Assembly: GCA_003963075.1 (NCBI GenBank)
Contig: RXJV01000047.1
Location: forward strand, 1 to 56,340
Length of the DNA: 56,340 bases
Origin: Burkholderiales bacterium
Lineage (GTDB): Bacteria > Pseudomonadota > Gammaproteobacteria > Burkholderiales > Burkholderiaceae_C
Direction of reading: 5' to 3'
Both the position numbers and the translations under genes were made by a program. A model generated the notes under the pieces. That model saw nothing but the letters and a program-made list of their open reading frames with translations, searched no databases and had not been told where the DNA came from. Of the stretch, positions 28,203 to 37,168 are shown in pieces (the stretch's first letter is position 1; the number at the start of each line of letters is the position of its first letter).

Positions 28203-29537
28203 ATGCGATTCACCCCTTGGGCCACCCGACTGGTCCTGACGCTGAGCGTGACGGCCACGGCCTTCCTGACCGGCTGCGGCAGCGGCAGCGGCAGCAACAG
28301 CACCCAGGTCCGCCTGCTCAATGCGACCCGCTCCTACCCCGCACTGGACCTGACGGTCAACGACAAGACCATCAACAGCAAGGTCGCCTACGCCGCGGTT
28401 GGCGATTACGGCGGCGTCGACACCAGCTCGACCGCCTCCAAGGTGCTGACCAGCGATGTCGGCACCAGCGTCTCGGCGACGACGCCGACGCTGAACGGCG
28501 GCAGCAACTACACCTACATCACCTACGGCTTCGCCGGCGCCATCCGGACGACGCTGCTGCAGGAAAACCAGGCCGCACCGGACGCCAACAAGGCTTCGCT
28601 GCTGGTGCTCAACCTCGCACCCGATGCCGGCGCGCTGGACATCTACGTGACCACCGCAGCCGATTGCTCGCTCACGACCGAAACCGCGCTGACGACCAAT
28701 GTCACCGGCGGCACCGGCTCGCTCGGCGGCTACCAGCTGATCAACTCGGGCACCTTCCGTGTCTGCGTGACCGGCTATGGCAAGCGCAGCGACCTGCGCC
28801 TGAACATCCCCGCCATGACGCTGGCCTCGGCCTCCGTGAACACGCTGATCCTGACCTCGTCCGAGGGTGGGGTGCTGGTCAACGGCATCGGCCTGGTCCA
28901 GAAGGGCGCGGCCACGAACTTCCCCAACACGCAGAGCCGCGTCCGTACCGTCGCGGCCCTGTCCGGCGGCGGCGTTGTCGCCTCGACCATCAATGGTCAA
29001 ACGATGTTCAGCGGCGCCACCAGCCCGCTGATCAGTGACTACGTCACCACCTCGTCCGGCATGAGCACGCTGAACGTCAGCGTCAACGGCCTGGGCATCA
29101 GCTTCACGCCGCCCACCTTGACCGCCGGCCGCGACACGACCCTGCTGGTCTGGGGCGACCCGTCGGCACCGCGCATGGCCGTGCTGGACGACGACAACCG
29201 CCTGCCGACCGGCGCCGCCGGCTCGGGCGACGTCAAGATCCGCGTCGTCAACGCGCTGCAGACCTCGGGCGTCGGCCTGAACGTCGCCTTCGGTTCCATC
29301 GCGTCCAACGTCGCGTCGGGCACCGCCTCCACGCCCAACACCACGTCGTCGACAACCAGCACCCAGGTCGACCTGACCGTGCCCAACCAGGCCCTGTCGA
29401 TCTACACCAACTCGACGTTGAGCTTCCCCACCGGCAGCGTCTGGACCTTCTTCGCGGTGCCCAACACCGCCACGACGGCCTCGACCAACCTGCCTGTGCC
29501 GGGTCTGGCGGGCCTGCCCAAGCGCGAGCGTCCGTAA
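28203..29537 (+). CDS. DUF4397 lipoprotein
   Basis: A 444-residue envelope protein with a lipoprotein signal (hydrophobic segment then FLTGC, Cys at about residue 23) and a Gly/Ser linker. Two DUF4397-type beta-sandwich regions follow: one from STQVRLLNATRSYPALDLTVN, and a second after GSGDVKIRVVNALQ. DUF4397 proteins are exported and of unknown function. The second half is Thr/Ser-rich. ATG 28203 has a GGAGAG site. The gene ends just before a rho-independent terminator, so it is probably a single-gene transcript. Confidence 0.8.
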   Translation: MRFTPWATRLVLTLSVTATAFLTGCGSGSGSNSTQVRLLNATRSYPALDLTVNDKTINSKVAYAAVGDYGGVDTSSTASKVLTSDVGTSVSATTPTLNGGSNYTYITYGFAGAIRTTLLQENQAAPDANKASLLVLNLAPDAGALDIYVTTAADCSLTTETALTTNVTGGTGSLGGYQLINSGTFRVCVTGYGKRSDLRLNIPAMTLASASVNTLILTSSEGGVLVNGIGLVQKGAATNFPNTQSRVRTVAALSGGGVVASTINGQTMFSGATSPLISDYVTTSSGMSTLNVSVNGLGISFTPPTLTAGRDTTLLVWGDPSAPRMAVLDDDNRLPTGAAGSGDVKIRVVNALQTSGVGLNVAFGSIASNVASGTASTPNTTSSTTSTQVDLTVPNQALSIYTNSTLSFPTGSVWTFFAVPNTATTASTNLPVPGLAGLPKRERP

Positions 29538-29558
29538 ACCCTCAGGGCTTCAAACCCC

Positions 29559-29590
29559 AAGCCCCCGCGCCCACCGGCCGGGGGCTTTTT
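29559..29590 (+). terminator. Rho-independent terminator after the DUF4397 gene
   Basis: AGCCCCC (29560-29566) pairs with GGGGGCT (29580-29586), followed by a run of T. It lies 22 bases past the stop codon of the DUF4397 gene. Confidence 0.8.
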
Positions 29591-29614
29591 GCATTCCGGC
29601 GCGAAGATCACGCC

Positions 29615-30301
29615 ATGCCCGCGCCCAGCCGTGTCCTTGTCCAACGCCTGCGCCAGCTCTGGCGCAGTGCCGGCTGGCCGAGCCAGGATCTCGTCGAGGT
29701 CGAGCTGCTGGCCGGCGGCTGGGTCGAGCGCCTGCTCGACTCCGACGGCCGCGAACGTCTGCGCGTGACCGATGCCGGCCTTGCGCTGATTGCCGAGTCC
29801 CTGAACCGCAACCGCACCGCGCGCGATGCCCACGAAGCCCTGGTCGAACGCGTGGCCACCGAGATGCAGCGCGCCGGCCGCATCGCCTGGCGCGGCCTGA
29901 GCCTGCGCGCCGGCCTGCCCGGAGCGGACGGCGCCACCCAATGGGTCCATGCCATGCCCGACGTCTACTCCATCCGGCACAGCACCGTGGAGGACTACCT
30001 GGAGCCGGCCATCCACGAGATCAAGGTGCAGCGCAGCGACCTGCTCGGTGAGCTGCGCAAGCCGGCCAAATCGGCCGCCTACCGGGCGCTGTGCGGCCAG
30101 TGCTGGTTCGTGATCCGCGCCGGCATCGCCGAGCCCGAGGAGATCCCGCCCGAGTACGGCGTGCTGATCGGCCATGCCACCCACCTGGAACTGGCCCGGC
30201 CGGCCCCGAAGCGGGCCCACAAGCCCGACTTCGCGACCTGGATGGCCCTGGCCCGTGCCACACCGGTGCGGGCCGCCGAAGACCCACAATCGTTGCTATG
30301 A
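29615..30301 (+). CDS. MmcB-like protein with PD-(D/E)XK nuclease-type fold
   Basis: A 228-residue cytoplasmic protein. The N-terminal third looks like a winged helix (VTDAGLALIAESL). The central part has a PD-(D/E)XK pattern: Pro-Asp in HAMPDVYSI, then HEIKVQRSDLL about 20 residues later. This resembles the MmcB family (formerly DUF1052), which has EIK-SR-D and is tied to DNA repair. A cysteine pair (ALCGQCWFVI) follows. The assignment rests on this motif alone. Its stop overlaps the start of the next gene (ATGA), so the two are translated together. Confidence 0.55.
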   Translation: MPAPSRVLVQRLRQLWRSAGWPSQDLVEVELLAGGWVERLLDSDGRERLRVTDAGLALIAESLNRNRTARDAHEALVERVATEMQRAGRIAWRGLSLRAGLPGADGATQWVHAMPDVYSIRHSTVEDYLEPAIHEIKVQRSDLLGELRKPAKSAAYRALCGQCWFVIRAGIAEPEEIPPEYGVLIGHATHLELARPAPKRAHKPDFATWMALARATPVRAAEDPQSLL

Positions 30302-30531
30302 CCGGCTCACCCTTGCCCACCACCACCGCCTGCCCGCGCTGTGGCGGCGGCTTCGCCTGCGGCGCCGCCACGGGCCGTTGCGATTGCTTCGAGCTGCAGC
30401 TCACCGAGGCGCTGCGCGCCGAGCTGGCCGCCCGGTTCGACGGCTGCCTGTGCATGGCCTGCCTGCGCGAGCTGTCGGGCCCGACGCCCAGCGCCCCGGG
30501 TGACAGCCGGCCGCTGCCGGCCCGGGCATGA
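30298..30531 (+). CDS. Cysteine-rich CWC family protein
   Basis: A 77-residue protein with a cysteine cluster typical of the CWC family: CPRCGGGFACG, then CDCF, then CLCMACL. About eight cysteines suggest a metal-binding knuckle. It is translationally coupled to the preceding MmcB-like gene by a four-base ATGA overlap and ends seven bases before the EamA gene. Function unknown. Confidence 0.75.
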   Translation: MTGSPLPTTTACPRCGGGFACGAATGRCDCFELQLTEALRAELAARFDGCLCMACLRELSGPTPSAPGDSRPLPARA

Positions 30532-30538
30532 TGCCCCG

Positions 30539-31414
30539 ATGACCCTGCTCGACCGACTCGCCCCGCCGCTTTTCATCTTCATCTGGGCCACCGGCTACAT
30601 CGCCGCCAAGCTGGCCGCGCCCCATGCCGATCCGCTGACCTTCCTGAGCTGGCGCTATGCCGGCGTCATGCTGCTGATGCTGGGCCTGGCGCTGGCGGCG
30701 CGTGCGCCCTGGCCGTCGCGGCGCCAGATGCTGCACCTCGCCGTGGCCGGCCTGGGCATCCAGGCCATCTACCTCGGCGGCGTCTGGGTCGCGATCCGCC
30801 AAGGCCTGCCGGCCGGCACGACGGCGCTGATCGTCAACCTGCAGCCGGTGCTGGTCGCCGCGCTGGCGCCGTGGGTGGGCGAGCGCGTGGACCCCCGGCA
30901 GTGGCTGGGCGTGGCCCTGGGCCTGGGCGGCGTCGTGCTCGTCATCTGGCACAAGCTCACGCTGGCGGCCTCCTTCGGCCCGCCGCTGGCGATGGCGCTG
31001 GCGGCGCTGCTCGCGATCACCGGTGGCACGCTGTACCAGAAGCGCTTCGTGCCGCAGTTCGACCTGCGCACCGGCCAGGTGGTGCAGTTCGCGGCCGCGC
31101 TGGCGGCCACGGCGCCGCTGGCCTGGGCCACAGAGCCGATGCACATCGTCTGGAACACGGACGTGCTCATCGCGATGGCCTGGAGCGTGCTCGTGCTGAC
31201 GGCCGGCGGCATCAGCCTGATGTTCTACATGCTGCGCCACGGACGCGTGACGGCGGTGTCCAGCACGATGTACCTGGTGCCCTCAGTCACCTCGGTGATG
31301 GCGTGGGCGCTGTTCGGCGAGACACTCGGCGCCCAAGCCATCGCCGGCATGGGGGTGACGCTGCTCGGCGTCTACCTCGTCGTCGCGAGCAAGCCCCCGG
31401 AGACCGCCGCATGA
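30539..31414 (+). CDS. EamA/DMT family transporter
   Basis: A 291-residue inner-membrane protein with ten hydrophobic segments in two five-helix halves, the drug/metabolite transporter pattern. Family landmarks include FIFIWATGYIAAKLA in helix 1, LQPVLVAALAPWVGERV closing the first half, and YLVPSVTSVMAWALFGE in the second. Substrate unknown; relatives export amino acids or metabolites. Its stop overlaps the start of the acyl-CoA synthetase gene (ATGA). Confidence 0.85.
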   Translation: MTLLDRLAPPLFIFIWATGYIAAKLAAPHADPLTFLSWRYAGVMLLMLGLALAARAPWPSRRQMLHLAVAGLGIQAIYLGGVWVAIRQGLPAGTTALIVNLQPVLVAALAPWVGERVDPRQWLGVALGLGGVVLVIWHKLTLAASFGPPLAMALAALLAITGGTLYQKRFVPQFDLRTGQVVQFAAALAATAPLAWATEPMHIVWNTDVLIAMAWSVLVLTAGGISLMFYMLRHGRVTAVSSTMYLVPSVTSVMAWALFGETLGAQAIAGMGVTLLGVYLVVASKPPETAA

Positions 31415-33078
31415 CCCGAGCCCATCACCCGTTCTGGCCGGCCCGCGTGCCCCACGCGATCAGCCCGCCGGCCACGGCCCTGCCCGACAACCTCGCCGTC
31501 AATGCGCGCCGTTTCCCAGACCGAGCGGCGCTGATCTTCCTGGGCCACACGACGACCTATGCCGAGCTCGCCGCCCAGGTCGCGCGGCTGTCGGCCTGGC
31601 TGCATCAGCGCGGAATCCGCAAGGGTGAGCGCGTGCTGGTGGACCTGCAGAACTGCCCGCAGCTCGTCATCGCGCACTACGCCTTGATGAGCCTCGGCGC
31701 GGTCGTGGTGCCGGTCAACCCGATGAACAAGGCGGCCGAGCTGCGCCACCTGCTCGACGACAGCGGCGCGGTACTGGCCATCACCAGTGTGGAGCTCTGC
31801 GCCGAATGGCTGGCCGCCGGCATCGCGGCGCCGCAGCTGCTGGTCACCCGGCTCTCCGAGGTGCTGCCGGGTGGCCGCGCGCCCGAGGATGCGTCCCTGC
31901 CAGCGGGCTGGGCCGACTGGCTCAACGCCGACCTGCCACTGCCGGCCGGCGCCTCCCCCTGGGCCGAAGCGCTGGCCTGCACGGCGCCTGCGCCGACGGT
32001 GGACGTCGGCGCCGACGACCTCGCGCTGCTGCCCTACACCAGCGGCACCACCGGCCACCCCAAGGGCTGCATGCACCGGCACCGCAGCCTGCAGCACAAC
32101 GTCTTCGCCGGCGCGTTGTGGAGCAATGCCTGCCACGAGGACGTGGTGCTCGGCGTGGTGCCGATGTTCCACATCACGGGCCTCGTCGTCGTGCTGCACG
32201 GCACCCTGGCCCTTGGCGCGGCCCTGGTGCTGATGCCGCGCTGGCAGCGCGAGTTCGCGGCCCAGCTGATCCAGGCCCACCGCGTCACGCGTTGGACCAA
32301 CATCCCCACCATGGTCATCGATCTGCTGGCCAGCCCCGAGGTGGACCGCTTCGACCTCAGCAGCCTGGTCTCCATCGGCGGCGGCGGCGCGGCCATGCCC
32401 CAGGCGATCGCGGAGCAGCTGCAGCGCCGCTGGGGCCTGCGCTACATCGAAGGCTATGGCCTCACCGAGACGGCCGCGCCCAGCCACAGCAACCCGCACG
32501 ACGCGCCCAAGCAGCAATGCCTGGGCGTGCCCTATCCGAGCTGCGACGCCCGCGTCATCGACCCGGACCGGCTGCAGGAACTGCCCGTCGGCGAGCCGGG
32601 CGAAATCATCGTGCATGGGCCCATGGTGTTTGACGGCTACTGGGGCCGGCCGGAAGCAACCGAAGCCGCCTTCATCGAGTTCGAGGGCAAACGCTTCTTC
32701 CGCACCGGCGACATCGGCCGCGTCGATGCCGATGGCTATTTCTTCATGACCGACCGGCTCAAGCGCATGATCAACGCGAGCGGCTTCAAGGTCTGGCCGA
32801 GCGAGGTCGAGAACCTGATGCACGCCCACCCCGGCATCGCCGAGGCCTGCATCATCGCGGCGCCCGATGCCTACCGCGGCGAGACCGTCAAGGCCGTCGT
32901 GGTGCGGCGTGCCGGGCATGAGGGCCTGACCGAGGCCCAGTTGCGCGACTGGTGCCGCGCCCGCATGGCGGCCTACAAAGTGCCCACCGTGGTGGAGTTT
33001 GTCGACCGCCTGCCCAAGAGCGGCGCGGGCAAGGTGATGTGGCGCGCGCTGCAGGAGCGCGAGAAGGCCCGGGGCTGA
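31411..33078 (+). CDS. Acyl-CoA synthetase (AMP-forming), long-chain-fatty-acid-CoA ligase type
   Basis: A 555-residue ANL-superfamily enzyme that activates a carboxylic acid to its CoA thioester through an acyl-adenylate. The P-loop is YTSGTTGHPKG (~residues 210-220), the adenine-binding motif is YGLTETA, the hinge region is RTGDIGRVD, and the catalytic C-terminal lysine is in PKSGAGKVMWR. The acid substrate cannot be read from the sequence; medium/long-chain fatty acid is the family default. It is last in a run of four close genes and coupled to the EamA transporter. Confidence 0.88.
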   Translation: MTRAHHPFWPARVPHAISPPATALPDNLAVNARRFPDRAALIFLGHTTTYAELAAQVARLSAWLHQRGIRKGERVLVDLQNCPQLVIAHYALMSLGAVVVPVNPMNKAAELRHLLDDSGAVLAITSVELCAEWLAAGIAAPQLLVTRLSEVLPGGRAPEDASLPAGWADWLNADLPLPAGASPWAEALACTAPAPTVDVGADDLALLPYTSGTTGHPKGCMHRHRSLQHNVFAGALWSNACHEDVVLGVVPMFHITGLVVVLHGTLALGAALVLMPRWQREFAAQLIQAHRVTRWTNIPTMVIDLLASPEVDRFDLSSLVSIGGGGAAMPQAIAEQLQRRWGLRYIEGYGLTETAAPSHSNPHDAPKQQCLGVPYPSCDARVIDPDRLQELPVGEPGEIIVHGPMVFDGYWGRPEATEAAFIEFEGKRFFRTGDIGRVDADGYFFMTDRLKRMINASGFKVWPSEVENLMHAHPGIAEACIIAAPDAYRGETVKAVVVRRAGHEGLTEAQLRDWCRARMAAYKVPTVVEFVDRLPKSGAGKVMWRALQEREKARG

Positions 33079-33202
33079 GCCGGCAGGCCGTGGGGCCATG
33101 CGGCCGGCAGCGGGTCGCGGCATGCACCTGGGGCGTTAACATCGCCAGCCGGAACAGCCTGCCCCCGCTGGCACCGCGCCCAGCGCCCACCTCCGACAGA
33201 AG

Positions 33203-34027
33203 ATGCCGCTCTCTCCGCCGCCGCCGGCCGACGGACTTCGCCGGATGTCCCCGCTGCAGCGCGATCGCCGTCACTGCCTGGCATTGCCGATGGCCCTGCT
33301 GCTGATGCCTGACCGTTCCGAGGCCCAGCAGCTGGTGTTCAGGACGACCGGGCAGGAGGCGAATACCCTCAAGTTCGACCCCGGCAATGCCGAGGCACCG
33401 GGCTTCAGCGTCGAGGCGATGCGCTGGATCGAGCAGCGCCAGCCGAACCTCAGATTCGTTGGCCAGGAGCTGCTCAGGCCGGTGAAGCGCATCGATTTGG
33501 AGCTCGAAAGCGGCGCCCTGGAGGTGTTCTTCGGCCTTGTCCGCAACGACGCCCGCGAGGCCAAATTCCACGTGCTGGATGTGCTCTACACCCAGTACGG
33601 GCAATTCGCAATGCGCTCGGGCGACAGGGTCTCGGTGCAAAGCCTCGACGACGTGCGTGCGCTGGGCGACAACAGCGTCATCGGCGTCCCGAAGGGCTCG
33701 GCCTTTGCCGACTTCCTGCGCGCCCAGCCGGGGCTGGTGGTGGACGACGGCGTGGCCTCGGTGTCGGCCACGCTGAGGAAGCTGATGACGGGCCGCGTGA
33801 GGCTGGTGTTCTTCGGCGGCGCGGTGCTGCGCAAGTACATCCAGGACGAAGGCCTGGAGCAGCAGGTCAGGCTGCTGCCGACACGCTATTTGCAGACGGA
33901 GGTCTGCGTGATGGCCTCCCGCGGCATCGAGCCGCTCAAGCTGCAGCGCCTGCGAGATGCCCTGGAGCAGCTGCGCAGCTCGGGCGAACTCCGGCGGCTG
34001 CAGGAGAAATACCAGGTCGGCGGCTAG
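33203..34027 (+). CDS. Periplasmic solute-binding protein, family 3 type
   Basis: A 274-residue protein resembling the extracellular solute-binding family 3 (amino-acid-binding) fold. Features include an N-terminal hydrophobic segment (CLALPMALLLMP, cleavage near SEA-QQ), the lobe element GFSVEAMRWIEQRQPNLRF, and a second lobe with VIGVPKGSAFADFL. No transporter genes adjoin it on the same strand; such orphan proteins in this bacterial group are often stand-alone periplasmic sensors or binders. Start is ATG 33203, with ATG 33245 as an alternative that shortens a polar N-region. Ligand unknown. Confidence 0.7.
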   Translation: MPLSPPPPADGLRRMSPLQRDRRHCLALPMALLLMPDRSEAQQLVFRTTGQEANTLKFDPGNAEAPGFSVEAMRWIEQRQPNLRFVGQELLRPVKRIDLELESGALEVFFGLVRNDAREAKFHVLDVLYTQYGQFAMRSGDRVSVQSLDDVRALGDNSVIGVPKGSAFADFLRAQPGLVVDDGVASVSATLRKLMTGRVRLVFFGGAVLRKYIQDEGLEQQVRLLPTRYLQTEVCVMASRGIEPLKLQRLRDALEQLRSSGELRRLQEKYQVGG

Positions 34028-34063
34028 CGTGCACGGCGCGGGCGAACCGCGGACGGCCCGCTG

Positions 34064-35359
34064 TCAGTCGTCCTCCGACTCCGGCAGATGGATCAGGCCG
34101 GTGTGGTAGTCGTACTCGAACACCTCGCCATAACGCGCCCATTCAATGGCCACCCGCAGCACCCGCTCGGCCTCCTGGGCTTCCATGCTCTCGCTGAGCA
34201 GCTTCAGGAAGGGCTCTTCCTTCAGCTCGCCGTCGGCCTCCTGCTCCAAGCTGTGGCGGATGAAGGCCGCCAGCGGCACATGCTCCATCAGCTGCAGGCC
34301 GAACACCTGGCGCCGGAAGTCGTGGCCGCCTTCGACGTAGGTGTGGCCCAGCGGCGTCATCAACAGGTCGCCGCCGCTGAGCTGGGCCAGGCCGAGGCGG
34401 TGCAGCGCATCGGCCAGCGGCAGCACCTCCTCGTCGGTGAGCTCGCTCTCCTCGACCAGCTGCGGCAGATCGGCACGACCCTTGAACTGGTCGTTCGCGA
34501 GCAGCTCCAGCAGGCTCTCCATGCGGCCGACATCGGCCTCGGGCAGGCGGTCGGACAGATGCGGGCGCGCCGGCTCGTCGGCCGCGCCGGGCACCGTGGT
34601 GGCGCTGGTCATCAGCCGGTAGACCTCGTCGATCAGCAGCCGCACCTCGGGGCTATCGGCGCGGCGCGGGCGCGGCAGCGTGATCGGCAGCTCGGCCCGC
34701 ACCCGGCCCGGGTTGCTGGAGAACACCAGCACGCGGTCGGCCATCATCACGGCCTCCTCGATGTTGTGCGAGACGACCAGCATCGCCTGCGTGGGCATCT
34801 GGCCGCCGTCCCACAGCTCCAGGATCTCGTTGCGCAGGCGCTCGCCGGTCAGCACATCCAGCGCCGAGAAGGCCTCGTCCATCAGCAGCACCGGCGGCTC
34901 CATCACCAGGGCGCGGGCCAGGCCGACGCGCTGGCGCATGCCACCCGACAGCTCGCGCGGCAGCGCGCCCTCGAAGCCCGACAGGCCGATCAGCTCGATC
35001 GCCTTTTCGGCGCGCTTGGCGCGCTCGGCCTCGGCCACGCCGGCGGCCTCCAGGCCCAGCTCGACGTTCTGCTGCACCGTGAGCCAGGGGAACAACGCAA
35101 AGCTCTGGAACACCATCGCGATGCCCTGGGCCGGCCCGAACAGCGGCTGGCCGCGGTAGCGCACGTCGCCGGCGTCCGCCGGGATCAGCCCGGCCATGAT
35201 GCGCAGCAGCGTGCTCTTGCCCGAGCCGCTCTGGCCCAGCAGCGCGACGATCTCGCCCTTGGCCAGCCGGAAGTCCACGTGCTCCAGCACCGAGCGCAGA
35301 CTGCCGTCGGCGGACTTGAACCCTTTGGCCACGTCCTTCAGTTCGATCAGCGCGTTCAT
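34064..35359 (-). CDS. ABC importer ATP-binding protein with AAA-associated C-terminal domain
   Basis: A 431-residue ATPase of the nitrate/sulfonate/taurine importer group. The ABC domain has Walker A GQSGSGKST (~residues 42-50), signature LSGGMRQRVG and Walker B VLLMDEAFSALD. The last ~170 residues form the AAA-associated domain found in some of these transporters (LEQEADGELKEEPFLKLL and an acidic tail). Its start overlaps the stop of the permease gene by one base (TGATG), so one transporter is encoded. No periplasmic binding protein lies in the operon; the solute-binding gene next door is convergent. Confidence 0.85.
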   Translation of the reverse strand: MNALIELKDVAKGFKSADGSLRSVLEHVDFRLAKGEIVALLGQSGSGKSTLLRIMAGLIPADAGDVRYRGQPLFGPAQGIAMVFQSFALFPWLTVQQNVELGLEAAGVAEAERAKRAEKAIELIGLSGFEGALPRELSGGMRQRVGLARALVMEPPVLLMDEAFSALDVLTGERLRNEILELWDGGQMPTQAMLVVSHNIEEAVMMADRVLVFSSNPGRVRAELPITLPRPRRADSPEVRLLIDEVYRLMTSATTVPGAADEPARPHLSDRLPEADVGRMESLLELLANDQFKGRADLPQLVEESELTDEEVLPLADALHRLGLAQLSGGDLLMTPLGHTYVEGGHDFRRQVFGLQLMEHVPLAAFIRHSLEQEADGELKEEPFLKLLSESMEAQEAERVLRVAIEWARYGEVFEYDYHTGLIHLPESEDD

Positions 35360-37086
35360 CAGAAATGCATCCTTTCCTCGGCGACGCGGTACAGCCGCCG
35401 CCAGACCCAGTGGTTGAGCGCCATCACGAAGATGCACATCACGCCGATGCCCAAGGCGATGCGCGGGAAGTCGCCGGCGGTCGTCATCTGCTGGATGTAG
35501 CTGCCCAGGCCCGCGGCTTGGAGCTTGGTGTCGCCCCAGGTCACGTATTCGGCCACGATGCTGGCATTCCAGGAGCCGCCGCTGGCCGTGATGGCGCCGG
35601 TGACGAAGCTCGGGAAGATGGCCGGCAGCAGGTAGCGCCGCCAGGCCAGCCAACCCTTGAGCCCGAGGTTCTGCGCGGCCAGGCGCAGCTCGGTCGGGAT
35701 GGTGGAGGCGCCCGCCACGACGTTGAACAGCAGATACCACTGGGTGCCGAGGATGATCAGCGGCGACAGCCAGATGTCCGGGTTCAGGCCCAGCTTGACG
35801 ATCACGACCACCGCGACCGGGAACACCAGATTGGACGGGAAGGCCGCCAGGAACTGGGCGATGGCCTGCACGCGGCCGGCGATGCGCGGGTTCAGGCCGA
35901 TCCACACGCCGACGGGCACCCAGATCAGCGAGGCCACCGCAATCAGCGTCAGCACCCGGGCCAGCGTGAACAGGCCGAGCTTGAACACATGCGCCGCCTC
36001 GCCCCAGCCCACCTCGCTGTGGATGAAGCTCACCAGCCGCCACAGCGCGAACAGCACCAGCGCGGCGATGAAGGCGTCCCAGCCGCGCGTCCACAGCGGG
36101 TTGGCCGGCCTGGGCTTGGCGCGGATGGAGCGGCCGTCGTAGCCCTTGCGCAGCGGCCGGAAGCTGGCCGTGATCCAGCGCGCCGGCCACTCGCCGAGCT
36201 TTTGCAGCAGCGCGGTGCGGCGCAGCCAGGTCAGCAGCCAGGATTGCGGCGCGTTCTCGCTGCCGGACTCCTCGAAGCGGAACTTGTCGGCCCAGGCCAG
36301 CAGCGGCCTAAAGAACAGCTGGTCGTACAGCAGGATGCCGATCAGCATGCACAGGATGGCCCAGCCGATGGCGGCGAGGTCCTTGGCCTCGATGGCCAGC
36401 GCGATATAGGAGCCCACGCCGGGCAGCTTGATGTCCTGCCCCGCCACCGAGATGGCCTCGGAGGCGACAACGAAGAACCAGCCGCCGCTCATGCTCATCA
36501 TCATGTTCCACAGCAGCCCCGGCATCGCGAACGGCAGCTCCAGCCGCCAGAAGCGCTGCCAGCCCGACAGCTGGAAGATGCGCGAGGCCTCCTGCAGTTC
36601 GCCCGGCACGGTGCGAAGCGACTGGTAGAGGCTGAAGGCCATGTTCCAGGCCTGGCTGGTGAAGATGGCGAACAGCGCCGCCAGCTCCACACCGAACAGA
36701 TTGCCCGGGAACAGCGCGATGAAGGGCGCCACCGCGATGGCCTGGAAGCCGAGGATGGGGATGGACTGCAGGATGTCCAGCAGCGGCACCAGCACCTTCT
36801 CGGCCGCCTTGACCTTGGCGGCCAGCACCGCAAACACGCAGGCGAACAGCACCGAGGCCCCGAGGGCGATGAACATGCGCAGCGTGGTGCGCAGCAGGTA
36901 ATAGGGCAGGTAGGCAACGTCCAGGCTCAGCGGCAACGGCTCGCCGAGATGGAAGGGCTTGGCCATCTGCGAGGCGGCCAGCGCCAGCAGGATGAGCACC
37001 GCCAGCACCAGCGGCAGCAGCGCCCAGTCCCAGCGGTTGAAGCTGGCCTCGACGACGGGGCGGGGAAGGAAGCGACGGTCGGCCAT
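35359..37086 (-). CDS. ABC importer permease, two fused transmembrane domains
   Basis: A 575-residue inner-membrane protein in which two binding-protein-dependent permease domains are joined head to tail. Each half carries an EAA-type loop: ELQEASRIFQLSGWQRFW with LPFAMPG in the first, and LRLAAQNLGLKGWLAW with LLPAIFPS in the second. About 12 hydrophobic segments are visible. A basic linker (SIRAKPRPANPLW) joins the halves. The fusion supplies both halves of the channel from one chain and pairs with the downstream ATPase. Start ATG 37086 follows from the MADRRF N-terminus. Substrate unknown; nitrate, sulfonate or a metal complex are possibilities at family level. Confidence 0.85.
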   Translation of the reverse strand: MADRRFLPRPVVEASFNRWDWALLPLVLAVLILLALAASQMAKPFHLGEPLPLSLDVAYLPYYLLRTTLRMFIALGASVLFACVFAVLAAKVKAAEKVLVPLLDILQSIPILGFQAIAVAPFIALFPGNLFGVELAALFAIFTSQAWNMAFSLYQSLRTVPGELQEASRIFQLSGWQRFWRLELPFAMPGLLWNMMMSMSGGWFFVVASEAISVAGQDIKLPGVGSYIALAIEAKDLAAIGWAILCMLIGILLYDQLFFRPLLAWADKFRFEESGSENAPQSWLLTWLRRTALLQKLGEWPARWITASFRPLRKGYDGRSIRAKPRPANPLWTRGWDAFIAALVLFALWRLVSFIHSEVGWGEAAHVFKLGLFTLARVLTLIAVASLIWVPVGVWIGLNPRIAGRVQAIAQFLAAFPSNLVFPVAVVVIVKLGLNPDIWLSPLIILGTQWYLLFNVVAGASTIPTELRLAAQNLGLKGWLAWRRYLLPAIFPSFVTGAITASGGSWNASIVAEYVTWGDTKLQAAGLGSYIQQMTTAGDFPRIALGIGVMCIFVMALNHWVWRRLYRVAEERMHF

Positions 37087-37168
37087 GGTCCTGCTGCAAA
37101 TCAACCCGCCAGCCTAGCGGGGCCCTGTCTCTGGTCGGTGAAGCCGGCTGTCGCCAAGCTTGCGCAGG

